From Sulfurovum sp. (GTDB lineage: Bacteria > Campylobacterota > Campylobacteria > Campylobacterales > Sulfurovaceae): a stretch of DNA of 20,097 nt. Where the stretch lies: assembly GCA_024763575.1 (NCBI GenBank), contig JANTFF010000001.1, positions 1-20,097 of the forward strand, read 5' to 3'. The notes beneath the pieces were generated by a model. That model saw only the letters and a list, made by a program, of their open reading frames with translations. It ran no database searches and was not told the origin of the DNA. This document shows positions 1-7,086 of the stretch, piece after piece; the first letter of the stretch is position 1; each line of letters starts with the position of its first letter. A program made the position numbers and the translations under genes.

Positions 1-1387
1 TCTCTATTGGCTGTAGTGCATAACTCTCATCAGCAATTAGATTAATAGCTTTTAACTCCTCCATAGGACAATCACCTATTTTTTCAGTTAATAGAATGTC
101 ACAATCTCCAAGAGTTATCTTAATCTCCTCTATAGGATTATTGCCATCACAATTTTCAGGACCAGAACAGTATGAACTTGCTATTTTACGGTGCATTACA
201 AATCTAATCGCTTTATCACCAGCTTCATAAATTAAAAACTCTTGTGCTGAACCAAAGTGCATATTTATCATACCCTCACCACTTGTAGTTACAGCTACTA
301 ATTTAGTCTGACCTGTTGAGCTAAGCTCTTCTTTTTTTGCTTGTTCTAATTTAACTCTCTCATTAGCAACAGCTAAATGACCTCTCCAAGTTTCTATCAT
401 CTCATGTTTTTTAGCTCTAGCTTCAATATTATAAATATCTTCTAGCTCTTCAAACTTCATATTGACAAACGCCTCTTTGGTAAACTCATCTCCTCTATCT
501 TCGCCTATAAGTCCTACAGCATCAGCTCTACATTGACGACAATGCTTCATTAACTTCATATCCATACCACACGCCTCTTGGGCTTCCATCTGTTGTTGAT
601 CTGTAGCACTTGGTACACCATCTAACCCAAATTTTGTTCCAAACTCTGGTGAAGAGAGTAGAGGCATAATATTATGTAAAAATACATTCATATCTTTTAA
701 TTTTTTGGCTACATTTGGTAAATCTTTATCATTGATACCTGGAATGAGTACTGAGTTTGCTTTTACTAAAATACCTCGTTCTGTGAGCATCTGTATCCCT
801 TTTAACTGTTGCTCCAAAAGTATTTTAGCCCCCTCTTTGCCAAATATTTTTTTATGTTCCCAATTAATCCATGGATAGATTTGTGAACCTATCTCTCCTG
901 TGGTATCTACTGTATTTATAGTTACAGTGACATGGTCAACATTATATTTATCTATTTGGTCTATATAATCTGGAAGTCTTAAACCATTAGTTGATAGACA
1001 TAGTTTTAAGTCAGGTGCTTTTTGTTGAAGCATTTTAAATGTTTTAAAAGTAGCTTTTGGGTTGGCTAAGGCATCTCCTGGTCCTGCAATTCCCACAACA
1101 GAGAGTTGTTGAATATCACCTCCAACGAAAAGTACTTTTTTGACAGCCTCTTGGGGAGTTAGTTTGCCACTAGTAACCCCTGGACGGCTTTCGTTTGAAC
1201 AGTCATATTTACGATTACAATAGTTACACTGAATGTTACACGCAGGTGCTACAGCGACATGAATTCTCGCGTAGTGTTGGTGTGCACCTTCACTATAACA
1301 TGGATGATTATTTATTTTCTCTTGTATAGCAAGAGCTTCTGGGTTATTTGGGTCAAAATTTACTGACCCACTATTTGAACAACTCAT
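1..1387 (-). CDS. nifB: NifB, FeMo-cofactor radical SAM enzyme with NifX-like C-terminal domain (3' end cut by window edge)
   Basis: NifB is a cytoplasmic radical-SAM enzyme that builds the carbide-containing [8Fe-9S-C] precursor of FeMo-cofactor. Translating the minus strand from ATG at 1387 gives an open frame of 462 codons to the window edge. Residues 50-57 are the radical-SAM triad CNIQCNYC, followed by NRKYDC and NESRPGVTS, a near-exact NifB signature; further Cys occur in the CRQCRADAVG segment. From roughly residue 350 the protein changes to a NifX/dinitrogenase-cofactor-binding domain (MINMHFGSAQEFLIYE), so this is the long NifB-NifX form, and little of the gene should be missing. Start choice: AAAAGGAAAATAG precedes the ATG at good spacing. 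It follows the two ferredoxin genes but has its own sigma-54-like element at 1428-1444. Confidence 0.97.
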   Translation of the reverse strand, partial: MSCSNSGSVNFDPNNPEALAIQEKINNHPCYSEGAHQHYARIHVAVAPACNIQCNYCNRKYDCSNESRPGVTSGKLTPQEAVKKVLFVGGDIQQLSVVGIAGPGDALANPKATFKTFKMLQQKAPDLKLCLSTNGLRLPDYIDQIDKYNVDHVTVTINTVDTTGEIGSQIYPWINWEHKKIFGKEGAKILLEQQLKGIQMLTERGILVKANSVLIPGINDKDLPNVAKKLKDMNVFLHNIMPLLSSPEFGTKFGLDGVPSATDQQQMEAQEACGMDMKLMKHCRQCRADAVGLIGEDRGDEFTKEAFVNMKFEELEDIYNIEARAKKHEMIETWRGHLAVANERVKLEQAKKEELSSTGQTKLVAVTTSGEGMINMHFGSAQEFLIYEAGDKAIRFVMHRKIASSYCSGPENCDGNNPIEEIKITLGDCDILLTEKIGDCPMEELKAINLIADESYALQPIE

Positions 1388-1427
1388 CTATTTTCCTTTT
1401 ATAGTTTTTTCTATATATAAAAGTTAG

Positions 1428-1444
1428 ATACAAGAACTGTTCCA
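1428..1444 (-). promoter_or_regulatory. sigma-54-like promoter of nifB (variant -12)
   Basis: On the minus strand the sequence is TGGAACAGTTCTTGTAT, i.e. TGG-N9-TGT. The -24 half matches the other sites in this window exactly (TGGAACA), but the -12 half is TTGTAT, not TTGCAT. A start about 12 bases downstream of the -12 element (near 1419) would leave a leader of about 30 bases before the nifB ATG at 1387. This lets nifB be transcribed apart from the ferredoxins. The weaker -12 element lowers confidence. Confidence 0.6.
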
Positions 1445-1522
1445 TTAACTCTTTTCTTCTTTTTTATTTTTTTGTAAAAGTGATTGATAGTTTAAAAATT
1501 AAATCTATCCATACTAATCTAG

Positions 1523-1903
1523 CTATATCTGTACAGCTTCATGTGCTTCACGCTGTGCAATAGTAATAACTTCTCTAAATGGTTTTGGTTTCTTTTCAGG
1601 AGAAAAAATACCCTGTTTTTTGTGGATACGAATATTATAAATACCCTCTTCATTTCTACTTATATAGTAGTTGTTATACTCAGAAGTATAAGGCATATCC
1701 CAAACAATAGCCCCCTCTGTAGGACATACATCAGCACACTTTGGCATAGTACTATCTACACACTCAATACACTTTTCAGGTTTTACATATGTATATTCTG
1801 CATCTTCTATAGGTGAATCATCAGCCGATACAATCGCTGTAGCAGGACACTCATCTATACAACTATCGCAATTAATACATAAATCTGTTATCATTACAGC
1901 CAT
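1523..1903 (-). CDS. nif-associated 2[4Fe-4S] ferredoxin, second copy
   Basis: A small low-potential ferredoxin of 126 residues, probably an electron carrier for nitrogenase or for NifB. The N-terminal cluster motif is CX2CX2CX3CP at Cys 9, 12, 15, 19. The second is CX2CX7CX3CP at Cys 45, 48, 56, 60. A conserved tail of about 65 residues follows (VWDMPYT, YNIRIHKK, KPFRE, REAHE), longer than in a plain bacterial ferredoxin and shared with the paralogue immediately upstream. Only two bases separate this start from the upstream ferredoxin stop, so the two are co-transcribed and translationally close. nifB follows 135 bases downstream. The family resembles FdxN-type ferredoxins found beside nifB; I leave the symbol empty because the partner is not certain. 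Confidence 0.93.
   Translation of the reverse strand: MAVMITDLCINCDSCIDECPATAIVSADDSPIEDAEYTYVKPEKCIECVDSTMPKCADVCPTEGAIVWDMPYTSEYNNYYISRNEEGIYNIRIHKKQGIFSPEKKPKPFREVITIAQREAHEAVQI
1685..1726. repeat. 42-bp exact direct repeat, copy 1
   Basis: Identical base for base to 2071-2112. The block is exactly 14 in-frame codons (CPTEGAIVWDMPYT) in the two tandem ferredoxin genes, while the flanking bases differ. It marks the genes as tandem duplicates with either recent gene conversion or strong constraint here. Confidence 0.9.
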
Positions 1904-1905
1904 GA

Positions 1906-2292
1906 TTAAAATTGCCCCACATTCATATGTGCTTCTCTATCCTCTATACTAATATCATCTCTAAAAGGTTTAGATTTTACAGATGGGAGCATCATCCCCT
2001 TTTTCTTATGTACACGAATATTATATTTACCCTCTTCTTGACCAGCTATATAATACTCTTCATAATCTGTAGTATAAGGCATATCCCAAACAATAGCCCC
2101 CTCTGTAGGACACGCCTCTGCACATCTTGGTAAATCAGCATGACCTACACACTCCACACAAGTTTCTGGTTTTACATAATATTTTGAATCATTTAGATTT
2201 TTTTCATTAGAATCATCTAAAATGGCTGCCACAGGACACTCTAAAGCACACGCATCACATATAATACATTCATCGGTTATCAATACTGACAT
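1906..2292 (-). CDS. nif-associated 2[4Fe-4S] ferredoxin, first copy
   Basis: A paralogue of the ferredoxin at 1523-1903, 128 residues. Cluster 1 is CX2CX2CX3CP at Cys 9, 12, 15, 19. Cluster 2 is CX2CX8CX3CP at Cys 45, 48, 57, 61, one residue longer in the X8 loop than its neighbour. It has the same extended C-terminal tail (VWDMPYT, KYNIRVHKKKG, SKPFRD, REAHM). It is the first gene of the ferredoxin-ferredoxin-nifB series and has its own sigma-54 promoter at 2328-2344. It is an expected electron carrier of nitrogen fixation; the partner enzyme cannot be told from sequence. Confidence 0.94.
   Translation of the reverse strand: MSVLITDECIICDACALECPVAAILDDSNEKNLNDSKYYVKPETCVECVGHADLPRCAEACPTEGAIVWDMPYTTDYEEYYIAGQEEGKYNIRVHKKKGMMLPSVKSKPFRDDISIEDREAHMNVGQF
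2071..2112. repeat. 42-bp exact direct repeat, copy 2
   Basis: Second copy of the block at 1685-1726, lying at the same place in the upstream ferredoxin gene, over the last Cys of cluster 2 and the following VWDMPYT segment. Confidence 0.9.
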
Positions 2293-2327
2293 TATTTATT
2301 CCTTATTTAAATTGATTATCTTTAAAC

Positions 2328-2344
2328 ATGCATATATTATTCCA
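2328..2344 (-). promoter_or_regulatory. sigma-54 promoter of the ferredoxin operon
   Basis: Minus strand TGGAATAATATATGCAT: TGG-N9-TGC with exact -24/-12 spacing. Transcription should begin near 2319 and give a short leader before the ATG at 2292. Its -24 element lies about a dozen bases from that of the forward hemerythrin promoter. Confidence 0.85.
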
Positions 2345-2355
2345 TTAAATTTATT

Positions 2356-2372
2356 TGGAATAGAAATTGCAT
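2356..2372 (+). promoter_or_regulatory. sigma-54 promoter of the hemerythrin gene
   Basis: Plus strand TGGAATAGAAATTGCAT, TGG-N9-TGC. The predicted start lies near 2382, so the ATG at 2371 is inside the promoter and cannot be the translation start. This supports the GTG at 2401. Confidence 0.85.
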
Positions 2373-2400
2373 GTTATATTTAATTAATAAGGAGTCAAAA

Positions 2401-2808
2401 GTGATAAAGAAATTTGAAAATGAGAAACATCTACTGAAAAATGAGCTTATGGATAGACTACATAAAGAGTTTTTGGATATTTACAATGGTGTTGATTTAA
2501 ATTCCATTCAAAGTATAAAAAATAAACTCATAGAACTCTATAAACACACTCAAAAACATTTTGAATTAGAAGAAGAACTAATGGATAATATTGATTACCC
2601 CACAAAAAGAGAGCATAAAGATGAACATGCTAAGGTACTTTCAGAGATGAACTATTTTATTAATATGAACCCTACTATATTTGGAAAAAATATAATGAAA
2701 GCTTACTATATAGAAAAATTGCCCTACTGGTTCGATGCCCATTTAATTAGTATGGATAGCGATTTAGCTAGTTATAGTAGAAATCAAATGAAAATAATAA
2801 GTGTCTAA
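2401..2808 (+). CDS. Bacteriohemerythrin, nif-regulated
   Basis: A single-domain hemerythrin of 136 residues that should bind O2 reversibly at a non-haem di-iron site in the cytoplasm. Numbered from GTG 2401, the full ligand set is visible: His21, His53 and Glu57 (HFELE), His72 and His76 (HKDEH), His114 and Asp119 (HLISMD). YP at 66-67 and the Trp just before the last His are also family hallmarks. Start choice: the frame is open from an ATG at 2371, but that codon overlaps the -12 element of the sigma-54 promoter; AAGGAG at 2389-2394 lies six bases before the GTG at 2401. The gene is alone on the plus strand, divergent from the ferredoxins and convergent with the 2813-2938 ORF. A role in lowering free O2 near nitrogenase is my inference. 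Confidence 0.93.
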   Translation: MIKKFENEKHLLKNELMDRLHKEFLDIYNGVDLNSIQSIKNKLIELYKHTQKHFELEEELMDNIDYPTKREHKDEHAKVLSEMNYFINMNPTIFGKNIMKAYYIEKLPYWFDAHLISMDSDLASYSRNQMKIISV

Positions 2809-2812
2809 AATG

Positions 2813-2938
2813 TTAAGTCAAAAAACCATAATATGGATGCTCGAAAATGACTACAGCCCTGCACGGATATCGTGGAGCATTAATCGTAGAAGAGGGATAA
2901 CTTTTTGCCCACTCATAAGCTAAGGACAAATCATCCAT
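2813..2938 (-). CDS. Small ORF of 41 codons coupled to the clpX stop, function unknown
   Basis: An ATG overlaps the stop of the upstream clpX as TAATG, and the frame runs 41 codons to a TAA four bases from the hemerythrin stop. The product begins MDDLSLAYEWAKSYPSS and ends IFEHPYYGFLT; it is rich in aromatic residues and Pro, has one Cys and no membrane segment. I do not recognise it. The base composition is less AT-rich than its neighbours and uses codons rare here (CCG, AGG, GTC, TGC). This could mean a constrained real gene, the end of a decayed gene, or chance. The TAATG coupling and the filling of almost the whole gap favour a real small protein. Confidence 0.4.
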   Translation of the reverse strand: MDDLSLAYEWAKSYPSSTINAPRYPCRAVVIFEHPYYGFLT

Positions 2939-4158
2939 TAGTTTACTTCTTTATCTTTAATTACATATTTTAAAAGAATCTCTTCATTACCTTCAATAAA
3001 CTTTGAAGTAATGGTACATTTTTCAACATTATCTTTTGAAGGCAGTTCATACTGTAGAGGCAACATAATTTTTTCTATAATCCCTCTAAGACCTCTTGCT
3101 CCTACCCCTTTCTTTTGGGCTTTTTGAGCGATATTCTCTAAAGCATCTTCTGAAAATTCCAACTCTATACCATCAAGCTCAAAGAGTGCTTTATACTGTT
3201 TAATAATGGCATTTTTAGGTTCTTGTAAAACACGCACCAAATCCTCTTTGGTGAGTTCATCTAGTGTGGCGATAACAGGGATTCTTCCCATAAACTCTGG
3301 TATGAGTCCAAATAAGATTAAATCTTTGGACTCTATCTCTTTTTTTGAATTTGACTCTTCATCCTCTTTTTTCAAAAATCCCATTGATGATACTTTTTTA
3401 TCTTTTTTTATATACTCATCATTTAATCCCACAAATGCTCCACCACAAATAAAAAGAACATGAGTGGTATTAAATAGAACTGTTTCTGCTGATGAACTCT
3501 TTCTACTACCTTTTATAGGCACATAAACCTCTCCTCCTTCCAATATTTTAAGTAGTCCTTGCTGAACCCCTTCTCCTGATACATCTCGTCCTGAAGTGGC
3601 ATTCTCCCTCTTATTTGCTATCTTGTCTATTTCATCAATATAGATAATTCCTTTTTGAGCTCTATCTATATCAAAATTAGCTGATGCCAAAAGGCGTGAT
3701 AAAATTGATTCAACATCTTCACCAACATATCCAGCTTCTGTTAAAGCTGTAGCATCAGCTACTGCAAAAGGTACATTCATAATTTTTGCTAATGATTTAG
3801 CTAAAAGAGTTTTTCCACTACCTGTAGGACCCATTAGGAGTATATTACTTTTTTCTATCTCAATATCTTTTATAATGGGCTTATCAATTCGTTTATAATG
3901 AGAATATAGTGCTACAGAAAGTACCTTTTTAGCCTCATTTTGACCAATTACATAGTTATCTAAATGCTCTTTTATCTGAATTGGTACACTTAAGCCTCTT
4001 TGAAATGTCTGTTTGACTCTTCTTAGCTCCTCTTTATGCATTACAAAAGAGCATGTCTCTACACACTCATTGCATATATGTGCATTTTCAGCTGAAAAAA
4101 TTTTTTTGACCTCACTTACCTTTTTACCACAAAAGTTACATATCAATTCACTACTCAC
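2938..4158 (-). CDS. clpX: ClpX-type AAA+ unfoldase of the nif cluster
   Basis: A 406-residue ClpX: an ATP-driven ring unfoldase that feeds proteins to ClpP. Features in order: N-terminal zinc domain with Cys7, Cys10, Cys29, Cys32; Walker A GPTGSGKT at 110-117; GYVGED pore loop at 143-148; Walker B IIYIDEIDK at 171-179; a ClpP-docking IGF-type tripeptide, here MGF at 259-261; and a sensor-2 region GARGLRG at 353-359. The substrate-recognition RKH loop reads GSRKSSS, so the His is absent. It starts with GTG overlapping the SIR2-like stop (GTGA), with AAGGA six bases upstream. It is the fifth gene of the nifT-nifA operon. Azotobacter vinelandii has a nif-linked ClpX2 that affects NifB and NifEN levels; this is a plausible counterpart. 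A housekeeping clpX probably lies elsewhere in the genome. Confidence 0.93.
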   Translation of the reverse strand: MSSELICNFCGKKVSEVKKIFSAENAHICNECVETCSFVMHKEELRRVKQTFQRGLSVPIQIKEHLDNYVIGQNEAKKVLSVALYSHYKRIDKPIIKDIEIEKSNILLMGPTGSGKTLLAKSLAKIMNVPFAVADATALTEAGYVGEDVESILSRLLASANFDIDRAQKGIIYIDEIDKIANKRENATSGRDVSGEGVQQGLLKILEGGEVYVPIKGSRKSSSAETVLFNTTHVLFICGGAFVGLNDEYIKKDKKVSSMGFLKKEDEESNSKKEIESKDLILFGLIPEFMGRIPVIATLDELTKEDLVRVLQEPKNAIIKQYKALFELDGIELEFSEDALENIAQKAQKKGVGARGLRGIIEKIMLPLQYELPSKDNVEKCTITSKFIEGNEEILLKYVIKDKEVN

Positions 4159-4982
4159 TCCAAATCCTTCAAAAATTTCTCTATTGAACTGTTGATAAGT
4201 TTTAAGTTATGAGTTTTAATAAACTTCTGCTCTTTTTTAGTTAACTCTTTTTTATCCATGACTATATAACCACCTTTGAGTCCTAAAGTAATCTCATTTG
4301 CAACCATTCTAAATGTGTCACGACTAAAATCAACACCTAAAAATAGATAACTTTTATTTTTTTTGTACTCTTTTAGGAAAGGAGGTAGAGCATATCCCCC
4401 CATAGCTTCCGTAAGCCAATCTACAAAATCTGCATCACTAACAATAAAGTTCATATCAGGAATAGTTCCACCCATTGGTTTAAATAGTATTGGATAGTTA
4501 CTATTTAACTCATCTTTATCTATAGGCTTATAAATTTTATTCTCTAAATTGTATAGATATACCACAAATCTATCATATCCTTGCCCCATAATTCGTGATA
4601 CTCCTTGAATCATAAAGTGTTTAACATCTTCATAGACTTTGCAACCACTATTATCCATATTGGTATCTATAATATATTTAGGTTGAATAGTTTTTAGATA
4701 TTTATAAACAGCTGGAATTTCATATTCTTTTGAACTATATATATGATTTGTCATCTGTTTTATAAACTCACGCCCTTTTCTCTGTTCTAAACTCATAGCA
4801 GCTCTACTATACTCATACATAAGTCTCTGACTCATAGCTCTGCCATTATTAAGTGCTAAAATCATACTGTCACTATCAAAAGGTAGTTGAGTACCATCTG
4901 TTGCTTTGGTCTCTTTGAAAACCTCCATTCCTAAGAAAGGGACTATTATACCCTCTTGCAGTTCTTGTTTTATATTATCCAT
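4155..4982 (-). CDS. SIR2-like domain protein, nif-associated
   Basis: 275 residues, soluble. The N-terminal segment GIIVPFLGMEVF at 11-22 looks like the nucleotide-binding start of SIR2-like proteins. Later segments such as YKYLKTIQPKYIIDTNMD, NYPILFKPMGG and KSYLFLGVDFSRDTFR match the layout of the SIR2-like family, with a Rossmann core ending in a 'show me the sandbox' LFLG strand. The Cys4 zinc site of true sirtuins is not seen, so deacetylase activity should not be assumed; NAD-dependent hydrolase or a structural role is possible. It overlaps the Tpx-like gene upstream by eight bases and clpX downstream by four, so it is fully embedded in the nifA operon. Its job in nitrogen fixation is unknown to me. 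Confidence 0.65.
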   Translation of the reverse strand: MDNIKQELQEGIIVPFLGMEVFKETKATDGTQLPFDSDSMILALNNGRAMSQRLMYEYSRAAMSLEQRKGREFIKQMTNHIYSSKEYEIPAVYKYLKTIQPKYIIDTNMDNSGCKVYEDVKHFMIQGVSRIMGQGYDRFVVYLYNLENKIYKPIDKDELNSNYPILFKPMGGTIPDMNFIVSDADFVDWLTEAMGGYALPPFLKEYKKNKSYLFLGVDFSRDTFRMVANEITLGLKGGYIVMDKKELTKKEQKFIKTHNLKLINSSIEKFLKDLE

Positions 4983-5514
4983 GACATCCTACTCCTGTAT
5001 ATACTGTGTATGCTCTGTTAAGCTCTATCTGTAGATGGTCAAAGTCTAAAGATTTATCTAAATCTTTTGGCATATCAATATAGAATATAGCCCCATCTTT
5101 ACTAATCAAAAAAAGTGATTTTGTTAACCTATCTTTTAAACTACCATTTACAATTTTTGTTCCATACATAGAACCAAACTCATTTTCTGTATCGAAAAGT
5201 AATTTGAATTTAGTTAACCTATTTTGTAAAACAATAGCTTCTGGTATCATAAAATCAAAAATCAAATAGCAGTACACTTCTACTTGTAGATGACTTAAAA
5301 AAGCATCAAGTTTAAGTATCTCATCTTTAAAATCGTCATTATAAATGGGAAAAGAGACTAATAGAGTCATCGCCTTATTGGCATGACTTCGTTTAATCTC
5401 CAAAAGATTTCCAAAAAAATCCATAGCTTCAAAGTTATCAGCCATATATCCCACATCAGTAAAATCATCACATAGTCTTAACGGTTCATTTTTATATATT
5501 AATTCAAATTCCAT
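4975..5514 (-). CDS. Thioredoxin-fold (Tpx/AhpC-like) protein lacking a peroxidatic Cys
   Basis: 179 residues with a peroxiredoxin-like layout: DNFEAMDFFGNLLEI near the start, the strand MTLLVSFPIYNDDF at 49-62 where Tpx/AhpC enzymes carry the TxxC peroxidatic motif, then FDTENEFGSMYG and SLFLISKDGAIFYID, typical of the last strands of the fold. The catalytic Thr and Cys positions are occupied by other residues. The three Cys are at 15, 82 and 177, the last in a terminal GCHG. It is therefore unlikely to be a normal peroxidase; a binding or chaperone role, or use of the terminal Cys, is possible. The start overlaps the nifA stop by 11 bases, and the stop overlaps the SIR2-like start, so translation is coupled. 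Confidence 0.65.
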   Translation of the reverse strand: MEFELIYKNEPLRLCDDFTDVGYMADNFEAMDFFGNLLEIKRSHANKAMTLLVSFPIYNDDFKDEILKLDAFLSHLQVEVYCYLIFDFMIPEAIVLQNRLTKFKLLFDTENEFGSMYGTKIVNGSLKDRLTKSLFLISKDGAIFYIDMPKDLDKSLDFDHLQIELNRAYTVYTGVGCHG

Positions 5515-7030
5515 ATTTTTCCAATTTATATCGTATTTGTCGTACTGTAATACCTAATACTTTTGCAGCCTCATTACTGCTTCCATCACAACGCTCTATA
5601 GCATTTATAATTGCCTCTTTTTCCAACTCTTCTAAAGTTCGATTATCTAAAGATAGAGGACGACAAACATCAATAAGAATATCACTTTTTAGTGCTGGTA
5701 ATAAAAGTTGCATATCAGTAGCAGTAATTCCATTTTCATCTCCCATTAAAACGACTCTCTCAATAGTATTTTCCAACTCTCTCACATTTCCAGGCCATGG
5801 GTAGGAGACTAATTTTTCCATCGCCTCATCTGTTATTTTGACTCTCTTTTTATGATTTTTGATAGAGCGTTCCAAGAAAAAGTTAACTAATAGTGTAATA
5901 TCCTCTCCTCTCTCTCTAAGAGGTGGTAAGTCTATAGGGATTACATTGAGTCTATAGTATAAATCTTCTCTAAACTCACCATCTTTTACCATCTGTTCAA
6001 GGTTTCGATTTGTTGCAGCTATTAGACGAACATTTACTTTTACTGTTTTGGTTCCTCCAACTCGTTCAAACTCTCTCTCTTGTAGTACACGCAATAGTTT
6101 TACTTGTGCTGATGGAGATATATCACCAATCTCATCTAAAAAAAGTGTTCCTTTATCTGCTAATTCAAAACGCCCTTTTCTCATCTCTTTAGCATCTGTA
6201 AAAGCACCTTTTTCATGTCCAAAAAGTTCAGATTCTATTAATGTATCTGATATAGCTGCACAGTTAAGTTTAATAAATGGCTCATCAGCTCTTCTACTTC
6301 GTTTATGTATAGCAGCTGCTATTAGCTCTTTACCTGTTCCTGTTTCACCTCTAACAAGTATCGTAACATTAGATTGTGAAATTCGCTCTATAACATTATA
6401 AACCTGTTTCATTTTAGGACTATCTCCTATAATGTCTCCAAAATTATGCACTTTTGCATCCCATTCCATCTTATAATACTGTTTTAGTTCTTCTATTCTC
6501 TCATACTCTTTTTTCATCATTTTATTAGAAGATATAGATTGTGCATATAAGCTACTTACAATGGTTAATATTCTAATAGTCTCTTCAAAATCCATCTCTG
6601 TAAATCTAGTTATATTTACACCAACTACACCCACAACTGTATCTTCTATTATCATAGGTACAGCTATATAAGAGATGGTATTCTTAGACCTATGTCCCGA
6701 TTTATTTAAAAATATCATATCATTATGCACATTTTCAACAACAATTGGCTCTTTTGTCTTAGCAGCTAAACCTGTAGCCCCTTCACCTAATTTATATTTG
6801 GTAATAAACTTTTGTTGTTTGTTATAATTAAAAGAGGCGAATATAGTAAGTATCTCTTCTTCTAAAGTAAAAATGGCACAATTATCTAAATGTAATATTT
6901 TTTTTAAGACTATTAATGATTTTTCTAATGATTTTTCTAAATTTTGATGATTAGAAATAAGTAAAGCTGTTTGATATAAGACATCAAGCTCTTCTCCTCT
7001 AATACACTCTGCACAACTATCAATACTCAT
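5504..7030 (-). CDS. nifA: NifA, sigma-54-dependent nif activator
   Basis: 508 residues in the standard NifA order. An N-terminal GAF domain spans about 15-165. A linker leads to an AAA+ domain with Walker A GETGTGKE at 228-235, sigma-54 contact loop GAFTDA at 275-280 (canonical GAFTGA), Walker B GTLFLDEIGD at 294-303 and arginine-finger segment FREDLYYRLN at 353-362. WPGNVRELEN lies at 412-421 and a Fis-type helix-turn-helix at about 477-505. The alpha-proteobacterial oxygen-sensing Cys cluster after the AAA+ domain is absent; an N-terminal CAEC lies at 6-9. No nifL is seen here. The gene follows nifT by 95 bases that hold a double palindrome, and its stop overlaps the Tpx-like start. GAF plus this context separate it from other sigma-54 activators. 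Confidence 0.93.
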   Translation of the reverse strand: MSIDSCAECIRGEELDVLYQTALLISNHQNLEKSLEKSLIVLKKILHLDNCAIFTLEEEILTIFASFNYNKQQKFITKYKLGEGATGLAAKTKEPIVVENVHNDMIFLNKSGHRSKNTISYIAVPMIIEDTVVGVVGVNITRFTEMDFEETIRILTIVSSLYAQSISSNKMMKKEYERIEELKQYYKMEWDAKVHNFGDIIGDSPKMKQVYNVIERISQSNVTILVRGETGTGKELIAAAIHKRSRRADEPFIKLNCAAISDTLIESELFGHEKGAFTDAKEMRKGRFELADKGTLFLDEIGDISPSAQVKLLRVLQEREFERVGGTKTVKVNVRLIAATNRNLEQMVKDGEFREDLYYRLNVIPIDLPPLRERGEDITLLVNFFLERSIKNHKKRVKITDEAMEKLVSYPWPGNVRELENTIERVVLMGDENGITATDMQLLLPALKSDILIDVCRPLSLDNRTLEELEKEAIINAIERCDGSSNEAAKVLGITVRQIRYKLEKYGI

Positions 7031-7051
7031 TTATCTACTCTTTCTTATGAT

Positions 7052-7086
7052 TTGTATAATAATTTTTATTACAAATTATTATACAA
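7052..7086. promoter_or_regulatory. Perfect 14-bp inverted repeat upstream of nifA
   Basis: TTGTATAATAATTT (7052-7065), a seven-base spacer, then its exact reverse complement AAATTATTATACAA (7073-7086). It lies 22-56 bases before the nifA start codon and contains TATAAT on the minus strand, so it could be an operator over an internal nifA promoter or a leader hairpin. No known regulator site was matched. Confidence 0.7.

Noticed and set aside
2371-2400. Longer hemerythrin with an ATG start at 2371
   Set aside because: This ATG overlaps the -12 element of the sigma-54 promoter; GTG 2401 has a strong AAGGAG and lies downstream of the predicted transcription start.
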